From NCBI GenBank assembly GCA_903828025.1, contig CAIKKO010000386.1, positions 1 to 28,916 of the forward strand: a stretch of DNA of 28,916 nt. Reading direction: 5' to 3'. The notes under the pieces are model-generated. The model saw only the letters and a program-made list of their open reading frames with translations, did no database searches and was not told where the DNA came from. A program made the translations under genes and the position numbers. This stretch comes from an uncultured Sphingomonadales bacterium. GTDB lineage: Bacteria; Pseudomonadota; Alphaproteobacteria; Sphingomonadales; Sphingomonadaceae. Shown here one piece after another: positions 1 to 7,440 of this stretch (position 1 is its first letter; every line of letters starts with the position of its first letter).

Positions 1-2
1 CG

Positions 3-167
3 CCTTCCGGGGCCTTCGCCACGCTGCCCGGACTCGAACGCCTGCCCCCCGCCCCGGCCCCGGTGCTTGGGGCCGATACCGCAGGCGTGCTCGCGCGCCA
101 TCTCGCGCTTGATCCTGAAGCCATCGCCCGGCTGCTTGAAGCCGGCATCGTAGGAACCCCGTCATGA
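3..167 (+). CDS. CaiB/BaiF family CoA-transferase, C-terminal fragment
   Basis: An open frame enters from the left edge and stops with TGA at 165-167, giving about 54 residues. The end (GADTAGVLARHLALDPE, then AIARLLEAGIVG) resembles the usual C-terminus of family III CoA-transferases: a Gly-[E/A]-[H/D]-T motif, a helix leading to the next 'L.L....IA.L...GI' segment, and the stop soon after. The family moves CoA between carboxylic acids in the cytosol. The stop overlaps the thiolase start by four bases (ATGA), so the two genes are probably co-translated, which fits a CoA-ester pathway. Only the tail is visible, so substrate and even family remain tentative. Confidence 0.55.
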   Translation, partial: PSGAFATLPGLERLPPAPAPVLGADTAGVLARHLALDPEAIARLLEAGIVGTPS

Positions 168-1393
168 CTCTCGTTCGTGCTGCCATTGTCGCCCCCATCC
201 GCACCGCTGTCGGCAAATTCGGCGGCAGCCTGTCTTCGCTCGGTGCGGGCGAACTGGGTGCCGTGATCCTGAAAGCGCTGATGGCGCGCACGAAAATCGA
301 CCCGGCGCGGGTGGACGACGTCGTGTTCTCGCAAGGCTATGGCAACGGAGAGGCCCCCGCCATCGGCCACTGGTCGTGGCTCGCCGCCGGGCTGCCCATC
401 GAAGTGCCGGGCTACCAGCTCGACCGGCGCTGCGGCTCGGGCCTGCAGGCGGTGATCAACGCGGCGATGATGGTGCAGACCGGCCAGTCCGACGTGGTTG
501 TCGCGGGCGGCGTCGAATCCATGTCGAACGTCGAATACTACACCACCGAGGGCCGCCGCGGCACCCGCGCGGGCGGCCTCATGCTGCACGACCGGCTGAC
601 GCGCGGACGGTTGATGTCGCAGCCGATCGAGCGCTTCGGCGTAATCTCGGGCATGATCGAAACCGCCGAAAACCTCGCGCGCGATTACGGCATCACCCGC
701 GAGGAATGCGACGCCTTCGCGGTGCGCAGCCACCAGAATGCCGCCGCCGCTTGGAAGGCCGGACTGTTCGACGACGAGCTGGTTCCCGTCGCGATCCCGC
801 AGCGTAAAGGCGATCCGGTGATCTTCGCGCACGACGAAGGCTATCGCACCGACGCGACAATGGAAACGCTCGGCGCGCTGCGGGCGATCGAGGCCAGGAC
901 CATCCCCGGCGCGGTCGTCACGGCGGGCAATGCCAGCCAGCAGAACGATGCCGCCGCCGCCTGCCTCGTGGTGGCGGAACACAAGCTGGAGGAACTCGGC
1001 CTCGAACCCATCGCGTGGTTCCATTCGTGGGCGGCGGCGGGCTGCGATCCCGCGCGCATGGGGATCGGCCCGGTCCCGGCGGTCGAGCGTCTGTTTGCGC
1101 GCAGCGGCCTTGGCTGGGGCGATATCGACGTGGTCGAACTCAACGAAGCCTTCGCGCCGCAAGCCCTCGCCTGCCTCAAAGGCTGGGGCTGGAGCGCGGA
1201 GGACAGCCGCCGCGAAGTGCTCAACGTCAACGGCTCGGGCATTTCGCTCGGCCACCCCATCGGCGCGACCGGCGGGCGCATCCTTGCCAACCTGACGCGC
1301 GAACTGGTGCGCCGTCAGGGCCGCTTTGGCCTCGAAACGATGTGCATCGGCGGCGGTCAGGGCATCGCTGCGGTGTTCGAGCGGGCGGCCTGA
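164..1393 (+). CDS. Thiolase (acetyl-CoA C-acetyltransferase family)
   Basis: A 409-residue protein, the usual size for a degradative or biosynthetic thiolase. The acyl-accepting cysteine is C90 in RRCGSG. The NEAFAPQ motif lies near residue 329, the catalytic histidine is H364 in GHPIGATGGR, and the second cysteine is C394 in CIGGGQG. All expected catalytic residues are present, so the enzyme should be active in thiolytic cleavage or Claisen condensation of 3-ketoacyl-CoA in the cytosol. The start overlaps the stop of the upstream CoA-transferase (ATGA), which fixes it. A palindromic repeat and 77 bases separate it from the acyl-CoA dehydrogenase. Chain length cannot be read from the sequence; with its neighbours it suggests breakdown of a branched or dicarboxylic acyl-CoA. 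Confidence 0.93.
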   Translation: MTLVRAAIVAPIRTAVGKFGGSLSSLGAGELGAVILKALMARTKIDPARVDDVVFSQGYGNGEAPAIGHWSWLAAGLPIEVPGYQLDRRCGSGLQAVINAAMMVQTGQSDVVVAGGVESMSNVEYYTTEGRRGTRAGGLMLHDRLTRGRLMSQPIERFGVISGMIETAENLARDYGITREECDAFAVRSHQNAAAAWKAGLFDDELVPVAIPQRKGDPVIFAHDEGYRTDATMETLGALRAIEARTIPGAVVTAGNASQQNDAAAACLVVAEHKLEELGLEPIAWFHSWAAAGCDPARMGIGPVPAVERLFARSGLGWGDIDVVELNEAFAPQALACLKGWGWSAEDSRREVLNVNGSGISLGHPIGATGGRILANLTRELVRRQGRFGLETMCIGGGQGIAAVFERAA

Positions 1394-1423
1394 CAGTGGC
1401 AGCGTTTTGAGCGACAAATCCTC

Positions 1424-1457
1424 CCGTTCGTGTCGAGCGAAGTCGAGACACGAACGG
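1424..1457. repeat. Palindromic intergenic repeat (REP-like)
   Basis: Perfect 11-base arms, CCGTTCGTGTC (1424-1434) and GACACGAACGG (1447-1457), flank a 12-base centre that itself contains two TCGA words. I recall closely similar palindromes as common, dispersed intergenic elements in sphingomonad genomes. It lies between the thiolase and the acyl-CoA dehydrogenase. RNA from it would fold into a strong hairpin, but only short T-runs follow, so it may act as mRNA 3'-end protection or partial attenuation rather than as a clear terminator. No second copy was seen in this window. Confidence 0.6.
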
Positions 1458-1470
1458 CTTTATCCTTTGG

Positions 1471-3072
1471 ATGATGTGTATGGACACGGCATTGCGCCCG
1501 ATACTCCTTGCGGCTGAAACCTACCGCGACACGGCGCGCGCCGCACTCGCGCAGCGGCTCGCCAACCGCACGATTGATGAAGAGCAGCGCGCGGCGCATG
1601 GCTTTGCGTGGATTGCCACCAGCGTGGCTTCGCTGGAAGCGGTGCTCACGTGGGCTGAAGCTGGCGGCGGCGCGAACCCGCTCGACGCCATGGTGGCAGA
1701 GCTCGCCTTCGCCGAAACGCTGGGCCAGCTCACCGGCGGCCTGCCGATGGGGCCCGGCGAAATCATGCGCCCCGCAGACCTTGGCATCAGCGCCGCCGCG
1801 CTCGCTGATGCCGCTGCACCCTTGTTGCAAAGCGATCTCGCCGCAACCCGCGCGGCGCTGGCGGCCGCGCTGGGGCAAGGCCAGTGGCCCAGCGAGACGC
1901 TGCACGACGCCGAGCTCGATGAAATTCGCGCGCAGTTCCGCCGCTTTACCGAAGCCGAAATCCTGCCCCATGCGCACGGGTGGCACCTCGCCAACGCGCT
2001 GATCCCGGACGCAACCGTGCAGGCCATGGCCGATCTCGGCACGTTCGGTGTGTGCATTCCGGAAGAATACGGCGGGCTCGGCCTCGGCAAGCTGGTGATG
2101 TGTCTGGTCAGCGAGGAACTGTCGCGCGGGTGGATCGGCGCGGGCTCGCTCGGCACGCGCTCCGAAATTGCGGGCGAGCTGATCGTCCATGGCGGCACGA
2201 CGGAACAGAAAGCGCATTGGTTGCCGCGCATCGCCAGCGGCGAGACGCTGCCCGTCGCGGTGTTCACCGAGCCCGATGTCGGATCCGATCTCGGCGCGCT
2301 CACCACCCGCGCCGCGCAAGACGCGAGCGGCGATTGGCAGATCCACGGGGCCAAGACGTGGATCACTCACGCCGCCCGCTCCGATGTGATGACGCTGCTC
2401 GCGCGCACGCTGCCGGATACGCCGGGCTACGCGGGCCTCTCGCTGCTGATCGTACCCAAGCCGCGCGGGACCGAGGCCGATCCCTTCCCCGCCGAGGGCA
2501 TGAGCGGCAGCGAAATCGCGGTGCTCGGCTACCGGGGCATGCGCGAATATGCGCTGCAGTTCGATGGCATGCGCGCGCCTGCCGAAGCCCTGCTCGGCGG
2601 CAAGGAAGGCGCGGGCTTCAAGCAGCTCATGCAGACGTTCGAAGGCGCGCGCATCCAGACTGCCGCGCGCGCTGTCGGCGTCACCCGCCGGGCGCTCGAA
2701 CTGGGGCTGGCCTATGCTCTCCAGCGCAAGCAATTCGGGCAGGCGCTGATCCAGTTCCCGCGCGTGGCCGACAAGCTGGCCGGGTGTCTGGTCGAATTCG
2801 TCACCGCGCGCGAGCTGACCTATGCCGCCGCGCGGACCAAGGACGCCGGGCGGCGCTGCGATATCGAGGCGGGCATGGCCAAGCTGTTTGGCGCGCGCGC
2901 CGCATGGACCGCCGCCGATGCCAGCCTGCAGATCCACGGCGGCAACGGCTACGCGCTCGAATACGAGATCAGCCGCGTCTTGTGCGACGCGCGCATCCTC
3001 TCGATCTTCGAAGGCGCGGCGGAAATCCAGGCGCAAGTGATCGCGCGCGGGCTGCTGGCTGGGCGCGGCTGA
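1471..3072 (+). CDS. Acyl-CoA dehydrogenase, methylsuccinyl-CoA dehydrogenase-like
   Basis: 533 residues, about 140 longer than ordinary acyl-CoA dehydrogenases. The catalytic part starts near residue 145. It carries IPEEYGG, FTEPDVGSD (FAD/substrate loop), KTWITHA, RKQFGQ and IHGGNGY, and the base glutamate is E514 in FEGAAEIQ. The extra N-terminal helical part contains EEQRAAHGFAWIAT and GGLPMGPGEIMRPADLG. This resembles the extension I remember from (2S)-methylsuccinyl-CoA dehydrogenase of the ethylmalonyl-CoA pathway, which makes mesaconyl-CoA. That assignment is from recall, and another branched acyl-CoA is possible. Three in-frame ATGs (1471, 1474, 1480) are available; GGATG six bases before 1480 slightly favours the last. 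The stop overlaps the next gene's start (TGATG), so the two are coupled. Confidence 0.9.
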   Translation: MMCMDTALRPILLAAETYRDTARAALAQRLANRTIDEEQRAAHGFAWIATSVASLEAVLTWAEAGGGANPLDAMVAELAFAETLGQLTGGLPMGPGEIMRPADLGISAAALADAAAPLLQSDLAATRAALAAALGQGQWPSETLHDAELDEIRAQFRRFTEAEILPHAHGWHLANALIPDATVQAMADLGTFGVCIPEEYGGLGLGKLVMCLVSEELSRGWIGAGSLGTRSEIAGELIVHGGTTEQKAHWLPRIASGETLPVAVFTEPDVGSDLGALTTRAAQDASGDWQIHGAKTWITHAARSDVMTLLARTLPDTPGYAGLSLLIVPKPRGTEADPFPAEGMSGSEIAVLGYRGMREYALQFDGMRAPAEALLGGKEGAGFKQLMQTFEGARIQTAARAVGVTRRALELGLAYALQRKQFGQALIQFPRVADKLAGCLVEFVTARELTYAAARTKDAGRRCDIEAGMAKLFGARAAWTAADASLQIHGGNGYALEYEISRVLCDARILSIFEGAAEIQAQVIARGLLAGRG

Positions 3073-3932
3073 TGGGCGACTGGTCCGCATGGGTAGGCCG
3101 CGAGGACGTGCGGCGCGATGTGCTGACCGAGAGCCTGCGCGCCCGCTGGTGCGCCACTCTCGACCGCGATGCGCCTGCCGATGATGGCGCTCCGCAAGGC
3201 CTCCACTGGTGCCTGTGCACGCCCGATGCTCCCACCGCCGCATTGGGCCGCGACGGGCACCCCTTGCGCGATGAAAGCCCCGCCAGCTTCCTGCCGCCGC
3301 TCCCGCTTGAACGGCGGATGTGGGCAGCGGGGAAAGTCGAATTCCTCAGTGCCCTCGCCTGCGGTGCCGCTATCGAGCGCCGCTCACGGGTGCTTTCCAT
3401 AACCGAAAAGCAAGGCGCAACCGGCCCGCTGATCTTTGTCGAAGTCGCGCACGAAACCTTCGGGGCGGGCACGCTCGCGGTGCGTGAAACGCAGACCATC
3501 GTGTACCGCGATGCCCCGCCCCCCGGCTCCCCCCCTGCCCCGCCGCCGCCGGGCAGAGGCCGCTTCGATCCCTCGGGCTGGGACGAAACCCGCACGCTGG
3601 TGCCCGGCCCGGCGCTGCTGTTCCGCTACTCGGCGCTCACCTTCAACAGCCACCGCATCCACTACGACGCCCCTTACGCGACCGGCATCGAAGGCTACCG
3701 CGGCCTCGTCGTCCACGGTCCGCTGATCGCCAGCCTGCTGCTCGATCTCGCCCGCCGGGCGCTGCAATCCGAAACCGCGCTGGCCAGCTTCGATTTCCGC
3801 GCCGTGTCCCCCGCGATGGCCGATGAACCGCTGCACCTCGCGCTGCGGCGTGAGAGCGAGGGGCTGGTCCTCGCCGCCTTTGCCGATGATGGCCGCCAGA
3901 TCATGGCCGCCAAAGCCGCACCCGCCGCATGA
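3072..3932 (+). CDS. FAS1-like/MaoC dehydratase, mesaconyl-C4-CoA hydratase type
   Basis: 286 residues with the layout of two-hotdog hydratases (HTD2/mesaconyl-C4-CoA hydratase group). The first half contains LERRMWAAG (residues 79-87), a signature of the group. The second half carries FNSHRIHYD (191-199), the catalytic hydratase motif, followed by GYRGLVVHGPL. A proline-rich linker (149-160) joins the two hotdog units. Known relatives hydrate mesaconyl-type or acyl-thioester double bonds in the cytosol, which is a logical step after the preceding dehydrogenase. The start overlaps the dehydrogenase stop by one base and the stop overlaps bciA by four. Other possible substrates are 3-hydroxyacyl thioesters. 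The exact product is inferred from context and remembered motifs. Confidence 0.82.
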   Translation: MGDWSAWVGREDVRRDVLTESLRARWCATLDRDAPADDGAPQGLHWCLCTPDAPTAALGRDGHPLRDESPASFLPPLPLERRMWAAGKVEFLSALACGAAIERRSRVLSITEKQGATGPLIFVEVAHETFGAGTLAVRETQTIVYRDAPPPGSPPAPPPPGRGRFDPSGWDETRTLVPGPALLFRYSALTFNSHRIHYDAPYATGIEGYRGLVVHGPLIASLLLDLARRALQSETALASFDFRAVSPAMADEPLHLALRRESEGLVLAAFADDGRQIMAAKAAPAA

Positions 3933-4894
3933 CCGCCCCGCGCCGCCGCATCGTCCTGCTTGGCGCGACAGGCACCATCGGGCGCGCGACCGCGCGGGCG
4001 CTGATCGCGGCGGGGCACGAGGTGGTCTGCTTTGTCCGGCCCGGTTCACCCCCCATCGCAGGCGCTACCAGCCGCACGGTCGACCTCTCCGATCCCGCAT
4101 CGCTCACCCGCGAAGGCTTTGTGGGCGAGCGCTTCGACGCCGTCGTCTCGTGCATGGCCTCGCGCACCGGTGTCCCCAAAGATGCCTGGGCCATCGACCA
4201 CACGGCCCACAGCCATGTTCTCGCCGCCGCGCAAAAAGCGGGCGCACAGCATTTCGTGCTGCTCTCCGCCATCTGCGTGCAGAAGCCGCTGCTCGCGTTC
4301 CAGCAGGCCAAGCTGGCGTTCGAGGCGGAGCTGATTGCCTCGGGTCTGCGCTATTCGATCGTGCGGCCGACTGCGTTTTTCAAGTCGCTCTCGGGCCAGA
4401 TTGCGCGGGTGCAGGCGGGCAAGGCCTTTCTGCTGTTCGGCGATGGCGCACTCACTGCCTGCAAGCCGATCAGCGACCGCGATCTGGCGGCCTATATCGC
4501 CGGGTGCCTCGATGATCCAGCGCGCTGGAACCAGATCCTCCCCATCGGCGGCCCCGGCCCCGCGATCACCCCGCGCCAGCAGGGCGAAGCGCTGTTTGCG
4601 ATGCTGGGTCGGCCGCCGAAGTTCAGCGCGGTTCCGGTGGGCATGCTGACCGCGATCATTGCCGTACTCGGCGCGCTGGGCCGCGTGATCCCTGCGCTCG
4701 CCGCCAAAGCCGAACTTGCCAAGATCGGGCGCTACTACGCCACCGAGTCCATGCTCGTGCGCGATCCTGCCACGGGCCGCTACGATGCCGCCGCCACGCC
4801 CGAAACGGGCCGCGAGACGCTGTTCGATCACTACCGCGCCGTCCTCTCCGGCGAAGCCCCGCCAGACGCGCGCGGCGATCACGCGGTGTTCTGA
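3929..4894 (+). CDS. bciA: Divinyl-(proto)chlorophyllide a 8-vinyl reductase (BciA-like)
   Basis: 321 residues of the atypical SDR/NmrA-like fold. The Rossmann motif is GATGTIG at residues 12-18. Segments such as HFVLLSAICVQKPLLAFQ, YSIVRPTAFFKSLSGQ, CKPISDRDLAAYI, LPIGGPGPAITP and KIGRYYATESM match what I remember of BciA and of plant DVR along the whole protein, not only in the cofactor site. BciA uses NADPH to reduce the C8 vinyl group of divinyl (proto)chlorophyllide during bacteriochlorophyll synthesis. No other pigment gene is visible; it sits in a tight run with CoA-metabolism genes (ATGA overlap before, one-base overlap after). Either the genome is photosynthetic with this gene outside its main cluster, or this is a relic or a paralogue with a new substrate. 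Confidence 0.85.
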   Translation: MTAPRRRIVLLGATGTIGRATARALIAAGHEVVCFVRPGSPPIAGATSRTVDLSDPASLTREGFVGERFDAVVSCMASRTGVPKDAWAIDHTAHSHVLAAAQKAGAQHFVLLSAICVQKPLLAFQQAKLAFEAELIASGLRYSIVRPTAFFKSLSGQIARVQAGKAFLLFGDGALTACKPISDRDLAAYIAGCLDDPARWNQILPIGGPGPAITPRQQGEALFAMLGRPPKFSAVPVGMLTAIIAVLGALGRVIPALAAKAELAKIGRYYATESMLVRDPATGRYDAAATPETGRETLFDHYRAVLSGEAPPDARGDHAVF

Positions 4895-5823
4895 TGGTGC
4901 GCCGCATCTTGCGCTGGGCCGGTGCGCTTTTCCTGCTGGCCATCGCGGCGCTGGCGCTGTGGCTCTATGTGCCGGACAAGCCCCGCGCCGCGCTCGAAGC
5001 CGCCTATCCGGGCGAATACCGCACGGTGGACGGGGTGCGGCTGCGGCTGCGCGACACCGGACCAAAGGGCGCGCCCGCGCTGATCCTGCTCCACGGCTTC
5101 GGCTCCAGCCTCGATACGTGGGAGCCTTGGGCCAAAGCGCTGTCCGCACGCTACCGGGTGATCCGGCTCGATCTCCCCGGCTTCGGCCTCACCGGCGCGG
5201 ACCCGACGGGCGACTATTCAGACGCGCGCGCCGCCGCGATCATCGCGGTGCTGATGGACCAGTTCAGCCTCCCCCATGCAGCGCTGATCGGCAATTCGCT
5301 GGGCGGTCGGCTCGCTTGGCAATTTGCCGCGCGCTATCCGGATCGCGTTACCCGGCTGGTGCTGATCTCGCCCGATGGCTTTGCCAGCCCCGGTTTCGCA
5401 TATGGCAAGGCCCCCGCAGTGCCGCTGGTCATGGAAGCGATGCCGTGGGTCGGCCCGCGCAGCCTGATCCGCGCCAATCTCGCGCCTGCCTGGGCCCATC
5501 CCGAAGCGCTGCCCGATGCAGTGGTCGAGCGCTACCGCGACATGCTGCTCGCCCCCGGTGTGCGCCGCGCGATTCTGGACCGCACGCGCCAGACGGTGCT
5601 GACCGATCCTGCGCTGCGCCTCCAAAGCATCACCGCGCCGACCTTGCTGCTGTGGGGCGAGCAGGATCACATGATCCCGATCCGCAACGCTGCCGATTAT
5701 CTGCGCCTTCTGCCCCATGCGACACTGGTGCGCCTGCCAGGGCTTGGCCACGTGCCGTTCGAGGAAGCCCCGGCGCAGTCGCTGCCGCCAGTCGAGCGGT
5801 TCCTGTCAGGCGGAACGCCCTGA
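4894..5823 (+). CDS. Alpha/beta hydrolase with N-terminal membrane anchor
   Basis: 309 residues. An uncleaved hydrophobic helix (about residues 9-25) is followed by a standard alpha/beta hydrolase: oxyanion motif HGFG (67-70), nucleophile elbow GNSLGG with S135, acid D258 in WGEQD and base H286 in GLGHVPF. It is therefore probably an inner-membrane enzyme with its catalytic part in the periplasm, hydrolysing an ester or similar bond. Its start overlaps the bciA stop by one base, so they are co-translated. A relation to pigment genes such as bchO is possible because of that position, but motifs alone do not show it. Substrate unknown. It ends the first operon; a gap of about 150 bases follows. 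Confidence 0.85.
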   Translation: MVRRILRWAGALFLLAIAALALWLYVPDKPRAALEAAYPGEYRTVDGVRLRLRDTGPKGAPALILLHGFGSSLDTWEPWAKALSARYRVIRLDLPGFGLTGADPTGDYSDARAAAIIAVLMDQFSLPHAALIGNSLGGRLAWQFAARYPDRVTRLVLISPDGFASPGFAYGKAPAVPLVMEAMPWVGPRSLIRANLAPAWAHPEALPDAVVERYRDMLLAPGVRRAILDRTRQTVLTDPALRLQSITAPTLLLWGEQDHMIPIRNAADYLRLLPHATLVRLPGLGHVPFEEAPAQSLPPVERFLSGGTP

Positions 5824-5849
5824 TCGCGGCCGCAGGCGGAACAAGGTGG

Positions 5850-5900
5850 CCCCTGATGCATTTGGGTACAAATCTGTGCACTAATTCATTTGCATGAGAT
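5850..5900 (+). promoter_or_regulatory. AT-rich regulatory stretch before the efflux operon
   Basis: The gap between the hydrolase and the efflux operon (5824-5976) contains a clearly AT-rich patch in otherwise GC-rich DNA, with a small inverted repeat TTTG-GGTA-CAAA around 5861-5872 and a weak TTGGGT at 5862-5867. It is the only plausible place for the operon's promoter and a repressor site. No confident -10 box was found and no regulator gene adjoins, so the exact site is undetermined. Confidence 0.3.
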
Positions 5901-5976
5901 CGCCAGCTGGCCCCACAAAACAGGGCGTCACAAAACCGAGACCGCGCGCGCGGGTCCGCACCAATAGGGATTGAGC

Positions 5977-7440
5977 TTGCACTTCGTTCATTCGCGCAAA
6001 CCGGCGGCGCTCCCCTGCTTGCTGGCGCTGCCCGGCTTGCTGGCGCTTTCTGCCTGCGCCGCCGGGCCCGATTATCGCGCGCCCGCTGCCATAAACCTTG
6101 CCGTGCCCGCCACTTGGTCAGTGCCCGCCGACGCAGCTTCGGGCGGGGCGCTGACGCGCTGGTGGGAGCAGTTCCATGATCCGCTGCTCACGCGCCTGAT
6201 CGACGAGGGCCGTGCGTCCAATCTCGATCTTGCCATCGCGATGAGCCGCCTGCGGCAGGCGCGTGAAAGCCTGATTCAGGCGCGCAGCGGCAATCTGCCC
6301 AGCCTGAGCGCCAGTGGCAGCGCCAGCCGCAACGAGACGCTCGCGGGCACAGCGCTGGCCGCGCCCGGCACCTCGCTCTCGCTCGCGGTCGATGCCTCGT
6401 ATCAGGCGGACTTGTTCGGCGGGCGGGCGCGCGGCATCGAGGCGGCGCGCGCGGCGGCGGAAGCGAGCGGCTACAGCTACGGCGCGGTGATGCTCTCGGT
6501 GTCGTCGGAAATCGCCACCAACTACCTCCTCGCCCGCCTGCAGCAGACCCAGCTCGCCAATGCGCGCCAATCGCTCGCCAATGCGGAGGACACGCTCCAG
6601 ATCGCGCGCTGGCGCAATCAGGCGGGGCTCGCGGGCAGCCTCGATGTCGAGCAGGCGCGCACGCAGCGCGCGCAGACCGCAGCCACGATCCCCCAGCTTG
6701 AAACCAGCCTCAACCAATCGGTTTCGCGGCTCGGCGTGCTGCTCGGCAGACCCCCCGGCGCGCTGCGGGCCGATCTCGCCGCCGCCGCGCCGATCCCGGT
6801 GGGCCCGGCTTCGATCGCGGCGGGCATCCCCGTCGATGTGCTGCGCCAGCGCCCCGATGTGCGCGCGGCGGAGCGGCAACTCGCTGCGGCGACGGCGCAG
6901 ATCGGCGTTGCCAAGGCGCAGCTTTATCCGGCGCTTGCGCTCGGCGGCAGCGTCTCGACCGGCGCGGGCGCGGTCAGTTCGCTGTTCAACGTGATCTCGG
7001 GTCAGGTTTTCGCCAGCCTCGCGCAGACCATTTTCGACAATGGCCGCCTCGGTAGCCAGGTCCGCAGCCAGCGCGCGGCGGCAGACGGCGCGTTCGCCAC
7101 CTACAAGCAGACCGTGCTCGGCGCGCTTGAGGATATCGAGAACGCGGTTGTCGCGCTGCGCGCAGCAGATCAGCGCCAGAGCGAATACCGCACCGCGCTG
7201 GAAGCCGCGACCAATTCGGCGGTGATCGCGCGCACGCAGTATCGCAGCGGGCTGATTGATTTCACCGCGCTGCTCTCCACCGAGAACGCGCTGATCGCCT
7301 CGCGCAACGGCCTCGCGCAAGCGCAATACGACCGAGCCGCCGCCGCCGTGCAACTCGCCACCGCGCTGGGCGGCGGCTGGGACGGCCAGATGCCGACCGC
7401 TCCCGCACAGACCAGCCCGAACGGGACAAGCCATGACTGA
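5977..7440 (+). CDS. Outer-membrane efflux factor, OprM/NodT-type lipoprotein
   Basis: About 487 residues, typical for TolC-like outer-membrane factors of the NodT/OprM family. It starts with a lipoprotein signal; the lipobox LSAC puts the lipidated cysteine at residue 27, followed by AAGPDYRAP, the usual N-terminus of mature proteins of this family. W-W-E-Q-F-x-D-P-L and two OEP repeats follow. It forms the trimeric exit channel for the exporter encoded downstream. The start is a TTG. An in-frame TAG lies at 5965-5967, and AGGGA at 5966-5970 sits six bases before TTG 5977, which is better spaced than TTG 5971 (the alternative, two codons longer). The stop overlaps the adaptor gene by eight bases. 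A short tandem repeat encodes LLALP/LLALS in the signal. Confidence 0.93.
   Translation: MHFVHSRKPAALPCLLALPGLLALSACAAGPDYRAPAAINLAVPATWSVPADAASGGALTRWWEQFHDPLLTRLIDEGRASNLDLAIAMSRLRQARESLIQARSGNLPSLSASGSASRNETLAGTALAAPGTSLSLAVDASYQADLFGGRARGIEAARAAAEASGYSYGAVMLSVSSEIATNYLLARLQQTQLANARQSLANAEDTLQIARWRNQAGLAGSLDVEQARTQRAQTAATIPQLETSLNQSVSRLGVLLGRPPGALRADLAAAAPIPVGPASIAAGIPVDVLRQRPDVRAAERQLAAATAQIGVAKAQLYPALALGGSVSTGAGAVSSLFNVISGQVFASLAQTIFDNGRLGSQVRSQRAAADGAFATYKQTVLGALEDIENAVVALRAADQRQSEYRTALEAATNSAVIARTQYRSGLIDFTALLSTENALIASRNGLAQAQYDRAAAAVQLATALGGGWDGQMPTAPAQTSPNGTSHD

Noticed and set aside
1357..3243. Long open frame (628 codons) on the minus strand opposite the acyl-CoA dehydrogenase
   Set aside because: Mirror frame produced by GC-rich codon bias; the composition is Arg/Ala/Gly-rich, no family motif, while the plus strand holds a clear enzyme. 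The same reasoning removes minus-strand frames at 4046-5149, 6118-7458, 10856-12481, 13840-15462, 17085-18680, 21090-22154 and 22837-24420.
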